NCBI GenBank assembly: GCA_946902985.2
Contig: OX336389.2
Span: 129,429,572 to 129,493,571, forward strand
Source of the DNA: Meconema thalassinum
Lineage: Eukaryota; Arthropoda; Insecta; Orthoptera; Tettigoniidae
Direction of reading: 5' to 3'
Length of the DNA: 64,000 nucleotides
The notes below the pieces were generated by a model. That model did not search any database, was not told the origin of the DNA, and saw nothing but the letters and a program-made list of their open reading frames with translations. The position numbers and the translations under genes are program-made. Shown piece by piece: positions 35,366 through 46,499 of this stretch. Every line of letters begins with the position of its first letter. The stretch's first letter is position 1.

Positions 35366-36029
35366 CACCCTCTGTCTGAAAAGTTCGGTGAATGAGCTAT
35401 ATTACGAACGGATTGTTGGCTTACCTGAAACAGCCGTTACTGTCATGCGAAGTAATCCCCGTGGATGGTTATGCACTTCTGAGAACGACTGAACAAGTTC
35501 TGGAATCTCCTGGCATAGTCTTCTCTAGGAATAGCCTTCAGTTTGGGTCGGTAAAACTCTAAATTGAAGGCAAGAGAGAAGCGTGAAATTATGCAACCTG
35601 CCTTGCACACCTGATAGACGGGCGGCAGTGAGAAGGGTGAATTTATGCAACCTAACGTGCACACCTGTTCGACGGGTGGCAGTGAGAAGGGTGAATGTTC
35701 CGTGGAATGGAATGGTCCTGAAAACCATCGTCACGGATGGCGAGACCTGGTACCTCAGGTACGACCCTGAAGGCAAGTATCGGGGTCCAGGGTCGCCGAA
35801 AAGCCCTGTAGGGCCAGAGGTTTACGGACATTTCCGACATCCAACGTAATGTGACGACCCATCTGAAGGCTATCCCTCAGGAAGACTATGCCAGGACTTG
35901 TACAGCCGTTCTAAGAAGTGCATAACCATCCACGGGGATTACTTCGTAGGATAGTAACGGCTGTTTCAGGTAAGCCAACAATGCGTTCGTAATATAGACC
36001 CAATCACCGAACTTTTCAGACAGAGGGTG
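35366..36029. mobile_element. Fold-back mariner derivative with long inverted arms
   Basis: Ends are CACCCTCTGTCTGAAAAG and its inverse, flanked by TA (35,364-35,365 and 36,030-36,031), the mariner target. Each arm of about 170 bp encodes the mariner transposase C-terminus on its outward-facing strand: LKAIPREDYARRFQ...HGDYF on the minus strand left, and a decayed LKAIPQEDYA version on the plus strand right. The middle (about 35,700-35,800) holds one catalytic-block remnant (IVTDGETWYLRYDPEGK) plus a duplicated segment of about 60 bp at 35,590-35,700. It therefore has two 3' ends and no 5' end. Confidence 0.8.
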
Positions 36030-36089
36030 TACATACGTACAGTAGTCATTTGAGTTCAGAGATTGTTTATATTAATGTAAATCTCTATC

Positions 36090-36489
36090 TTCATGTACTT
36101 TCTGATAATCCGACCTTTTTGCGATCCGACCATAACCTCAGTCCAAAGGTGTCGGATTACAGGTTAATAGTAATAATAATGTAATAACTATATTTATACT
36201 TATTGAAGTGGTACTATATAGATGGTCAATGTACTGAAGTTCCGTTCAATTTGCTTTGCCATCTAGTAGAGTAAGTGGATTTTAGTATGGTTGATTCATA
36301 GCTGACATCTATTTTTGTCTTATATTAAATATAATGTGAGAAGTATTTATCAAACCGAACAACTTGGAGTGCCGTGGATTTTCTTGCACTTCAGATATCT
36401 AATTTCCTTGACAGGAACCGGTTGGAGAAACTGAACCATCTATCATCAATAAACTGAGGCAGTTGTGGTCGTTTATGACCCCATCGTAT
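36090..36489. other. No gene seen; possible Tigger terminal repeat
   Basis: Between the mariner derivative and the gypsy LTR. The segment at about 36,110-36,165 (ATAATCCGACC..., GGTGTCGGATTACAGG) resembles the TCGGATTA-type ends of Tigger elements. If so, the mariner derivative sits inside the Tigger copy. This is a low-certainty reading. Confidence 0.35.
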
Positions 36490-37214
36490 TGTTACGGCTG
36501 TGAGTTTGTGTCATCGCTCGCCGCATGAGTCACAACTGTCCCAGGGCTGGGCTGTGCCCTGGCTCAGTGTATTGCGTGCGCCTTATGCAACAGGACTATT
36601 AGGACAAAGGGATGGTCCAGAATATTCGTGACTCAACCAGTGAAGGAATCCTCGAGAAGCCATGAACCCTGGATGGGTCTAGAAGCATTTATTGAGTCAC
36701 CGGCCTGCTATATAAGAGCGACCTGTCAAGCAGTGTGTGTTGTGTTTTACGAGCTAGTGCGAGCGTTTATCCTGAGCGACAGAAGTGTGGTGACTTGCGA
36801 AACCCCTAGTGAAGCCGATTCTCTTGACAGAGAAGGGAGTGAGAAGCATACAGGGGACTGCCTGTGTTTTGAGCGAGTGTGCTTACCTAGTGCGACAGAG
36901 GTCATTGTGGTGAGTTGCAAAACAGTGAGTGACAGACTTAGTGCAGCTATTTCCAGCCAGCGTACGGGACCGGCCTCATTAGCACGGATTAACTTCTGTG
37001 GTTTGTTGACGAGTGAAAGGGGTCAAGAGCTCTCCATAAGGAAGAGACTTGAGGAAACTGGAGTAAGGTAATAATTGATTGTATCTGCTGATGAGTGGTG
37101 TATGTTCTGGCCGCAATAAAGTTAATTATTTCATTTAAAGGAACAATCTGTGTTGTGCTTCAACCCACCGTAATCCAGTTAACAAAATTGCCACTAGGGG
37201 GGTGGCACGTAACA
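36490..37214 (+). repeat. 5' LTR of the gypsy element
   Basis: 725 bp. A TATA box (TATATAAG) lies at 36,709-36,716 and a polyadenylation signal AATAAA at 37,115-37,120. Transcription probably starts about 30 bp after the TATA box. Confidence 0.93.
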
Positions 37215-37235
37215 ACTGGTGTCAGAAGTGGGATT
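37215..37235 (+). other. Probable primer binding site
   Basis: Immediately after the LTR comes TGGTGTCAGAAGTGGGA (from about 37,217), the position and TGG start expected for a tRNA 3' end complement. I cannot assign the tRNA. Confidence 0.6.
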
Positions 37236-37319
37236 ACGAACTCAAGCACATGCACAACACCTGGCGGTCCTGGTTTCAAAACCCGAGCAGGTCATTTTCT
37301 CTAATTTTCCTGTGAGTGC

Positions 37320-39159
37320 ATGCCCTTTACAAGACAAACAACTAAAATGGAGGCGCAATTAGCAGCATTGCTAGAAAAGTTAAGTGGCATGGAAACCAAA
37401 ATGGAAGACGGCCAGAAGATGATGGAAGACGGCCAGAAGAAGATGGAAGACGGCCAGAAGAAATTAGCCAAGGACCTGAAGGATGACCTGAAGAAGATGG
37501 AAGACGGCCAGAAGAAGATGGAGGACGGCCAGAAGAAGATGGAGGATGGCCAGAAGAAGTTAGCAGAGGACCTGAAGGACGGCCAGAATAAGTTAGCAGA
37601 GGACCTAACCGCCAAATTTCTGGATGGCCAGAAAAATCTGGAAGAGTGTCTGCTGATGAAATTAGAGGAGAGCCAAAGGAAATTAGAACAGGGCCTACGT
37701 GAGGAAGTCGCAGCAGTGGAAAAGAAGTTCGACGCCTTACAAGTGGAAGTTGCCGAGCTGCGCCAACGCCCGCTGATGGAGGTGGTGGAGAAATTCAACG
37801 CCTTACAAGTAGAAGTTGCCGAGATCTGCCAACGCCCGCTAAACGGGGTGGAGGAGAAATTCAACGGCTTACAAAAGGAAGGATGACCTGAAGAAGATGG
37901 AAGACGGCCAGAAGAAGATGGAGGACGGCCAGAAGAAGATGTAGGATGGCCAGAAGAAGTTAGCAGAGGACCTGAAGGACGGCCAGAATAAGTTAGCAGA
38001 GGACCTAACCGCCAAATTTCTGGATGGCCAGAAAAATCTGGAAGAGTGTCTGCTGACGAAATTAGAGGAGAGCCAAAGGAAATTAGAACAGGGCCTACGT
38101 GAGGAAGTCGCAGCAGTGGAAAAGAAGTTCGACGCCTTACAAGTGGAAGTTGCCGAGCTGCGCCAACGCCCGCTGATGGAGGTGGAGGAGAAATTCAACG
38201 CCTTACAAGTAGAAGTTGCCGAGATCTGCCAACGCCCGCTAAACGGGGTGGAGGAGAAATTCAACGGCTTACAAAAGGAAGTTGCCGAGCTGCGCCAACG
38301 CCCACTGACGGGGGAGGAAGAGAAATTCAACGCTCTACGAGAGGAAGTTGCCGAGTTGCGCCAACGCCCGCCCACCGTTACACCGGGAATATCAGGAACG
38401 GGACATAGCAGAGTGACGCCCCCAACCTTCAACGGAAAGATCCCGTGGAGCACCTACTTACCTCAGTTCGAGGCGGCCTGTTCCATAAATAACTGGAACA
38501 ACACAGAAAAGGCTACAGCGCTCATTGTAGCGCTGAGAGGTGACGCCCTTAACGTCCTTCAGGCCATCCCGACTGGATCCCAGGACTACGCTTCACTGAT
38601 CGCCCATATGGAGTCCCGATATGGAGATAGCCATCTTCAGCTGTCCTACCAGATGCAGCTCCGGACCCGGGTACAGAAGAACGCGGAAACCCTACAGGAG
38701 TTCGAGATGGACATCGCACGCCTCGTAAGGCTCGCCTATCCAAGAGCGCCGGCCGACTTTCTGGAACAGATTGCGACGCAGGCCTTCACCGACGGGCTAC
38801 GGAACTCAGACACTCAACAGGCGCTGCGACTCGTGCGCAATAAGACCCTGGCAGATGCGCTGAGCCACGCACTTGAGTTCGAGACGGCAAAGCAGGTATC
38901 TAGAATGCGCGCGCGGGTGCGTCAGGTGGACGTCGACGAACCAGCCAAAGCCGACAAGACCAAGCCCCTGGCCGATGAACTGATGGAGGCGCTAGGCCGG
39001 CTCTTCAAGAGTCGCAGTACCACCAACAAAAACGTAGCCGAAGGACATCCGGAGAGGCGGCCCGGAAGAGGACTACCGACCTGCTGGACCTGCCGTAAGA
39101 GAGGCCACCTGAGCAAGGACTGGGGTGATCGCCGCCGCCAAGGGGACAGTCAGTCGTAG
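37320..39159 (+). pseudogene. gag: gag of the gypsy element, frame broken by a tandem duplication
   Basis: Starts ATG at 37,320. The first part is a Lys/Glu-rich coiled coil of repeated MEDGQKK units. After the duplicated zone the capsid-like region follows (about 38,410-38,900: FNGKIPWSTYLPQFEAA, then RLVRLAYP). The nucleocapsid end has one zinc-knuckle-like CWTCRKRGHLSKDW (39,083-39,124), in which the fourth ligand is Trp instead of Cys. The 400-bp duplication (37,481-37,880 repeated at 37,881-38,280) shifts the frame by one, and a TAG appears in the second copy near 37,940. Gag would build the particle, but this copy could not. Confidence 0.88.
37481..38280 (+). repeat. 400-bp direct tandem duplication inside gag
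   Basis: Two adjacent copies, each starting GGATGACCTGAAGAAGATGG and spaced exactly 400 bp, with a handful of substitutions. Since 400 is not a multiple of three, the duplication disrupts the frame. Confidence 0.93.
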
Positions 39160-42100
39160 GGAAACCGCGCGGCCCAGGAAAGCAAGTATCAGCCAGCCTT
39201 GGGGGGCAAAGGTTGGCTTGTGACTGTCGTCAAGCCCCGGCAGTCCAAGTTCGTGTGACGCAGTTACGGAGGGATAATAGCAGCCTGATGGTCGACGGAG
39301 TCGTCAACGGAGAGAGCTGGCCCATGCTAATCGACACGGGAGCATCGAGGACCTTCGTCAGTCCCACCGTGATCCCGAAGTGGAGAGTGCAACCCACACA
39401 AAGGAACCTCCAGCTAATAACCGCGACCGGAGAGACCGCACCGGTACATGGCGAAGCATCACTGGAGTTAGTCATTGGTCGACGGGCGATAAAGCATCCA
39501 GTGCTTGTGGCTGACGTATCAAATGAAGTGATCATCGGACTGGACTTCCTGGACCAGAACAACATCATTTTGGATCTGAGTACCAACACTCTGCACTTCG
39601 GAAGTGAGGAACTTGCTTTGCAACCAGCACACGAGGCCGTCGCCGCACGACGAGTAAGGCTGAGAGAGGACGTCATCGTTCCCGCCAGGACGGAAGTCAG
39701 CGCTGCCGTAATTGTCGACGGAACAGCTGAGGGAGTGGCGGCTGTCATCGAGCCAAAATATGAGGACATCCAGACAAAAGGATTGCTAGTTGCCAAGACT
39801 CCCATCAACACGACGTCTCGGCCGTACGTCCGCCTGTCCAACCTGAACGACTACGATATTATGGTTCACCGGGACACCAACCTAGGAGTCTGCGAGCCCG
39901 TTACCTGGATTGCCCGCATCACAGACACGACGGACGGACACCTGCAGACGGACAACCGACGAAGACGCGCCCTGCCAGAAGAACTACAGAAGCTGTACCA
40001 AGGATCCCAGGACCATTTAGACGAGGAACAATCACGCCAACTTCGGGACCTGCTACACGAATTCCAGGATGTCTTCTCCGTGGGGAGCAAAGACTTCGGC
40101 AGGACAAGCTTGGTCCAGCACAGAATCGACTTTGGGGACAGCGCACCGATTAGGGCCCCATTCCGACGTGCCCCGCTTGCCAAGCAAGCCGAAGTCGACC
40201 GGATGGTAGAAGAGATGAAGGAGCAAGGGGTGATCGAGCCATCACATAGTCCTTGGAGTTCTCCGGTCGTGCTTGTGAAGAAGAAGGACGGTTCCACCAG
40301 GTTCTGCGTGGACTACAGGCGGGTGAACGACGTCACGAAGAAGGACAGCTACCCTCTACCCCGGATCGACGACACGCTGGACACCATATCAGGGTCAAGA
40401 TGGTTCTCCACCTTGGATTTGAAGAGTGGCTACTGGCAGGTGGAGGTCCACCCTTAGGACCGCGAGAAAACGGCGTTCTCTTTGGGCAGCGGGCTCTGGC
40501 AGTTCACCGTCATGCCATTCGGTCTGTGCAACGCCCCTGCGACCTTCGAAAGGCTAATGGAGTCCATTCTGAGGGGACTACACTGGAAGACCTGCCTGGT
40601 ATACCTAGACGACGTCATCGTTCTGGGAAGGAGCTTCGAGGAGCACTACAGCAATCTGAAGGAGATCTTGTTGAAGCTACGGGCTGCCCAGCTGAAGTTG
40701 AGCCCCAAGAAGTGTCAGCTCTTCCAGAAGCAGGTCCAGTACCTTGGGCATATTGTCTCCGATGAAGGGGGTGCGCACCGACCCAGAAAAGACCGCAGCT
40801 GTGAGGGAGTGGCCAGTTCCGAAGGACAAGTCCCAACTACGAAGCTTCCTGGGACTCTGCATTTATTACCGTCGCTTCGTGAGAGGATTCGCCGACATCG
40901 CCAAACCTTTACATCGACTGACTGAGAAGGACCAACTCTTCACGTGGACAGCAGAATGCCACAGTGCCTTCGAACAACTCAAGCAGGCTCTGTGCACCGC
41001 GCCTATTCTGGCCTACCCCAGACCTGGAACAAGGTTCATCGTCGATACCGATGCCAGCGACTTTGGCATAGGGGGGATCCTGTCGCAAGTAGTGGACGGC
41101 GAGGAGAGAGTAGTGGCCTACTTCAGCAAAGCCTTGTCAAAGCCAGAGAGGAACTACTGCATCACCAGGAAGGAACTGCTCGCCATCGTGAAGACCATCG
41201 AACACTTCCATAAGTACCTGTACGGGCAAGAATTTCTCATCAGGACCGACCATGCATCCCAGCGGTGGCTCCTGAACTTCAAACAGCCCGAGGGTCAACT
41301 CGCGCGGTGGTTAGAGAGGCTTCAACAGTACAACTTCGAGATCCAGCACAGGAAAGGCCAACTGCATTCTAATGCCGACGCCCTGTCACGAAGACCGTGC
41401 CCCGAGGACTGCACCTTCTGTACTAGGAGGGAGGAGAACACCGGGATACAGTGCTGACGGACTACTGTGGAACTTCAAGGGAACTGGAGCCGCGAATCTT
41501 TTACGCGGGCACAAGCAGAAGATGATGACCTGGGACTGATAGCCGAATGGAAGAGGGCCTTTGTTCCCAGACCCGGGTGGAACATTGTGAGTGACTGCAG
41601 CCCAAAGTTTAAGTCCTACTGGGTGCAGTGGGACTCGCTGTTTGTAAGGGATGGCCTCATCTGTCGCGCCTGGGAGAGCACCGATGGGAAGACATCTGGG
41701 GAACAAGTCGTCGTTCCAAAGGCTATGACGGAGGAAGTCCTGAAGGAAGTCCATGGAGGATCATCTGGTGGACCCCTAGTAATAAAGAAGACCCTGGAGA
41801 AGCTGAGAGAGCGGTTCTACTGGATCGGATGCCGAACTGACGTGGAGAACCACTGCGCGAGGTGCCACGATTGCACAGCCAGCAAGGGCCCAGGACGAAG
41901 ACGACGGGGTCCACTGAAGACCTACAACGTGGGCGGCCCCATGGAGAGAGTGGCCATCGATGTTGCTGGGCCATTCCCGTTAAGCGAGGCAGGGAACCGC
42001 TACATATTGGTCGTCAGCGACTACTTCACCAAATGGCCGGAGGCGTATGCGCTCCCTAACCAAGAAGCCGCGACGATCGCAGAGACCCTGGTGAAGGAAT

Positions 42101-42795
42101 TCGTCAGCCGGTACGGAGTACCCCTGGAGCTGCACTCCGACCAAGGGAGGAACTTCGAGTCGCAGGTGTTCCAGAACCTATGCCAGCTGCTGGGAATCCG
42201 GAAGACAAGGACGACGCCGCTACACCCTCAGTCCGACGGGATGGTAGAGCGATTCAATCGCACCATCGAGAACCATCTCCGAATAGTCGTCAGTGAGCAC
42301 CGGAGGGATTGGGACAGACATCTTCCTCTATTTCTCCTGGCCTACCGCGCCGCCGTGCATGAAGCCACCGGGTGCACTCCAGCCCGGGCCATGTTTGGGA
42401 GGGAACTCCGTCTACCAGTCGATCTTGCCTTCGGCCAACCTGGGAATGGTCCGGTCACAGTAAGCCAGTATTGTCAAGAACTGGTCGACCAACTGGAGGA
42501 CGTGCACGCGTTCGCGAGGATGAAACTGCGGATCGAGACCGACCGATTGAAGACCCGATACGACCAGCAGACGGATGCCGGCGGATTCCACGAGGACGAC
42601 CTGGTCTGGCTCTTCAACCCATTACGGAAGAAAGGCCTGTCACCCAAACTGCAGATGTCCTGGGAGGGCCCGTACCGAGTCGTGAAACGGATCAACGATG
42701 TCGTCTACAGGATCCAGCGGAGACCGAGGGCGAAGATGAAGATTGTGCTTCGAGATCGCCTGGCAGCCTACGGAGGGACACAGTCGGACCAATGA
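39153..42795 (+). pseudogene. pol: pol of the gypsy element (protease, RT, RNase H, integrase), broken
   Basis: Open in the -1 frame relative to gag and overlapping its end, as expected for programmed frameshifting. Protease: IDTGASRTF near 39,331. Reverse transcriptase: from about 40,190, with VDYRRVND, the TLDLKSGYWQ block and the active-site YLDD near 40,603. RNase H: VDTDASDFGIGG near 41,042 and RTDHASQRWL. Integrase: zinc-binding H...H...CxxC near 41,748-41,870, and catalytic Asp, Asp and Glu at AIDVAG (41,959), HSDQG (42,136) and VERFNR (42,246). Breaks are TAG at 40,455 (inside RT, where Gln is likely), one extra base near 40,768-40,772, and TGA at 41,455 between RNase H and integrase. 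All motifs remain intact, so decay is recent. Confidence 0.93.
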
Positions 42796-42815
42796 TTGAT
42801 CGGGACGATCCGCCT

Positions 42816-42831
42816 TTTAGGAAGGGGGTGG
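42816..42831 (+). other. Polypurine tract of the gypsy element
   Basis: AGGAAGGGGGTGGTG lies immediately before the TGTTACGG start of the 3' LTR, the expected plus-strand primer. Confidence 0.7.
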
Positions 42832-43555
42832 TGTTACGGCTGTGAGTTTGTGTCATCGCTCGTCGCATGAGTCACAACGGCCCCAGGGCTGGGCTGTGCC
42901 CTGGCTCAGTGTATTGCGTGCGCCTTATGCAACAGGACTACTAGGACAAAGGGATAGTCCAGAATATTCGTGACTCAACCAGTGAAGGAAACCTCGAGAA
43001 GCCGTGAACCCTGGATGGGTCTAGAAGCATTTATTGAGTCACCGGCCTGCTATATAAGAGCGACCTGTCAAGCAGTGTGTGTTGTGTTTTACGAGCTAGT
43101 GCGAGCGTTTATCCTGAGCGACAGAAGTGTGGTGACTTGCGAAACCCCTAGTGAAGCCGATTCTCTTGACAGCGAAGGGAGTGAGAAGCATACAGGGGAC
43201 TGCCTGTGTTTTGAGCAAGTGTGCTTACCTAGTGCGACAGAGATCATTGTGGTGAGTTGCAAAACAGTGAGTGACAGACTTAGTGCAGCTATTTACAGCC
43301 AGCGTACGGGACCGGCCTCATTAGCACGGATTAACTTCTGTGGTTTGTTGACGAGTGAAAGGGGTCAAGAGCTCTCCATAAGGAAGAGACTTGAGGAAAC
43401 TGGAGTAAGGTAATAATTGCTTGTATCTGCTGATGAGTGGTGTATGTTCTGGCCGCAATAAAGTTAATTATTTCATTTAAAGGAACAATCTGTGTTGTGC
43501 TTCAACCCACCGTAATCCAGTTAACAAAAGTGCCACTATGGGGTGGCACGTAACA
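42832..43555 (+). repeat. 3' LTR of the gypsy element
   Basis: 724 bp, about 98 percent identical to the 5' LTR by eye. TATATAAG begins at 43,051 and AATAAA is at 43,457-43,462, which would act as the polyadenylation signal. Confidence 0.93.
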
Positions 43556-43711
43556 GTATTTTAAAATACAGAAGAGCATTCCACTTCTTGACAATATTTT
43601 GAGTTCGAACCGAGGATAATAGAACGGATGAGTCATACGGAAAACTCTCAGTTATTATATATTAACAGAAATGGTCATACAGTACACCGTACTGGGCCAG
43701 CAATTCTTAAA

Positions 43712-43990
43712 TGGTAATAATAATGTCTTTGGTTTTACGTCCAACTAATGTGACTTCTAGAGACGCGGGCTTCCGGAATGTTGCCCCGAAGGGGATCTTT
43801 AACGTACCAGTTAATCTTCTGGCACGGCTCCCTTGCATTTTCGTACCCCGAAATTCCAACTAACTGTGCCAGAATTCGATTCCGAAAATTCGAGGGAGCC
43901 GTGTCAGTAGATTTACTTGCTCGTTAAATATCTCCTTCGAGGCCAAATTCCGGCATCCCGGCGATTCTAAAAGCCTCAGTAGTTAAGAGG
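43712..43990. repeat. Two type F SINE fragments in inverted orientation
   Basis: 43,712-43,865 reads TTTGGTTTTACGTCC...CCCCGAAGGGGATCTTTAAC. From 43,880 the same unit appears reversed (GGGAGCCGTGTCAGTAGATT...). The pair forms a hairpin of about 110-bp arms. Confidence 0.75.
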
Positions 43991-44000
43991 GACATACATC

Positions 44001-44002
<2 letters not shown>

Positions 44003-44039
<37 letters not shown>

Positions 44040-44070
44040 CATTATTATTATTATCATCATTACTATTATC
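44003..44070. repeat. (ATT)n microsatellite
   Basis: About 20 ATT units with ATC interruptions, following a SINE end. Confidence 0.9.
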
Positions 44071-46235
44071 ACTATAGTTGATATACAGGGAGCTTTATAT
44101 CAGGAACCTATGCTGACCAAGTGATGAAATTAACAGGCTGAATATTATCCTCAGTTGCCATCCTGAGATTATTGAATCTAAACAGGCATAATTATCCACA
44201 ATAACGAAAATAAACAGTAAGGTGGTATCGTGTATGTGGCTTTGTATGCCCAAGAAATAAGAACAACTACTTCATACATTCAACATGGTGGCTGGGGGTA
44301 CTATTAAAATTGAAAATCAATAACTCAGAATGTTATTGCACAATTTGGTGTACCAGGCGTATGATATTGGAGACGTTACTTGCATTCGTCATAGTAGGCC
44401 TATGTTACAATCACACAACACACAGCGTGCGTGTGTTGGGGCAGATGACCTCGTAGTTCCGACCCTTAAAACAACAATAACTAACTAACACACAGCGTGT
44501 AACGGCCATCCTAATAATATGTCATAAAAATCGATAACCCACGTCCCACCGTATATTGTAACTACATTAACTCGTACAAGAGACTTAATCTAAACCAGGC
44601 ACAAAGTTTGCGACTTAATAAAATCAAAATGGAAGGTGGAGGTGCTAATAGGACATTAAAATTTATCAGACAGCATGCTGTGGCACAATTAGCACAAACC
44701 TTGGTAACCTAGAAACATTATTTCTAAAGCATATGCTACAAGTACTAGTCTTTCATAATGAATATGGCGATCAGAGGCCATCCTGAAAAGCTAAGTTATT
44801 AAGTCGATAACCCATCATCCACTAGTGCTACGATAACGAACCTTAGCAATAAGGTAAGCCGGTAGGCCTATTAGTAGCTTTTTATGTCCAAGGTAAGAGA
44901 TCAGTGGCTCTATACTTTCAAGATGAAAGTTGGGCGTACTCTTAAAACATTAATGTCAATAACTCAGGATATAATAGCGCAATTTACACGATGCATGACA
45001 AGAGATGAGTATCATAGAGGAGACGTTGCCAGATACCAGTTTACCCAGTGCTAACCCCATACACTGGACAAATTAGGAAAATTAAGATTCTATGTAAGGA
45101 GAATTTACCGTTTATCTAACAGACAGTAGATTATAAGCAAACATAAACAAAAACATGCAAAAACCTAGGTGTCGCTATTAAATAATTTTTCAGTAATTTT
45201 CTTTCTGCACTTCCAGTCAAATCTCCTGAATATATCGCAAGAAAGCGGACGTGAAACACAACCCTCTTCCAGCACTGGATGGCATGACACGTGAATGGGA
45301 GGGTTGGGGAAGGCCTAGTTTATGCCACAGCAGTGAGAGATAAAACCACTTTCAAAACCTCAATCTCGACCGATTTGCTGACAATCAAAGCCTTTACATC
45401 ACTCAAAATGAATTTTTGATCGAACGAATAATTTCAAAAATACCTTAAATCCGCAATTTTGGCTTCGTTTATCGGTGCTGATATGGATTTGAACACCATT
45501 ACCCGAAAGGTTTAGTATACAATTGGACTCCATATTCAATCACCCCAAGCCACCAAAGTACAGGCCGGACGTTTGTTTTACTGTAGACGAGTGAAAAATC
45601 TTAATGGAAGCCTGGAGGCGAGTTACTACAGTACCTGTGTTGTTATCAGCTGCCCCAAGCGGTCCGATGATTGACAAAGCTGTTTCACATTACTACTGAA
45701 GTACAGTCATTGGCAAATATAATGACGTTCTGTTCGTAACTACGTAACGTGTACTTCCGCATCACATAATACTTCGACGTGGACTGTACTGTCTGCTCAA
45801 GTCTGGAATTCCATTACATCAGATCGGTGCTGACAATTGTGAAGCGATAGGGTGAGAGAGTGAGTGTGTGTAGGCTCACCCGCAGGCTTCAAGGTCAAGG
45901 GCAATCGTCTAAAACAAACTTCCGGCCTGTACCTAGACATTTAATGATTGTTGTAAACAGGGACAACTACTGAGAAAATATGTTTTAAAATATAATTAAT
46001 CCAAACATGTAGAAATAAAAAATAGAATCTAAACTTTGCATTGCCACGAGAAATGTGCCAGAACACGAACAAATACATGACCAAGTGACTTTTACTCGTG
46101 AAGTGCGTATTATTCCATCGATCCGCAACCAGTTACGACCCTAGCAAGTAGACTTGCTGGTTTTCAAATTTATATGCTCCCTGTACACTTGGAAGTAAAT
46201 TGAAGTTTCTGTATTCCAAAAACAGTGTTATGCGG
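44071..46235. other. No gene seen
   Basis: Non-coding. GATGACCTCGTAGTTCCG at 44,451 onward followed by a short CAA/TAA-rich run resembles the tail of an interspersed repeat. That tail is also found, modified, in the palindrome arms near 50,490-50,531. Nothing else recognised. Confidence 0.45.
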
Positions 46236-46450
46236 TCTCAGGATTCGTATTGATACTCTGGATCCAAAGGTCCTGGGTTAGTTTCCCAGTTTTGCCAAAA
46301 TATATAATTTTGGTCTGTGGGTACACTCTGCCTCTTGAGGCAAAATAGAGAACAGATGGCTTTCATTGCCCCCTTAAATCTCCTCGAAATGGTTTTCCGT
46401 GTTTCCCACTTCTGTTTCATGCAAATGCCGGGATGGTTCGTAACTTAAAG
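46236..46450 (+). repeat. tRNA-derived SINE, type G-like, diverged
   Basis: B-box-like GGTCCTGGGTTAGTTTCCCAG region, followed by a body with GAAATGGTTTTCCGTG and GCAAATGCCGGGATGG. Confidence 0.6.
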
Positions 46451-46499
46451 AGTAGGGGAGTGATGAGAGTTCTGCTTCACTTGACGCCGCTGTGCCCAA

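Larger units (their letters stand above)
36490..43555 (+). mobile_element. Full-length Ty3/gypsy LTR retrotransposon
   Basis: LTRs at 36,490-37,214 and 42,832-43,555 start TGTTA and end TAACA. The flanking duplication is GTAT (36,486-36,489 and 43,556-43,559). The order is gag, protease, reverse transcriptase, RNase H, integrase, which is the Ty3/gypsy arrangement. No env is present. By eye I count about 14 substitutions and one indel between the LTRs (about 2 percent), so the insertion is fairly young. Its coding region is nevertheless broken by a 400-bp tandem duplication in gag, two stops and one frameshift in pol. It is much more GC-rich than its surroundings. Confidence 0.95.

Noticed and set aside
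37301..38453. Ser/Phe/Trp-rich frames on the minus strand of gypsy gag
   Set aside because: They are mirror translations of the MEDGQKK-type repeats on the coding strand.
36628..43413. 147-residue frames in both gypsy LTRs
   Set aside because: They overlap the TATA box and transcription start of the LTR, and their identity simply reflects recent LTR duplication.
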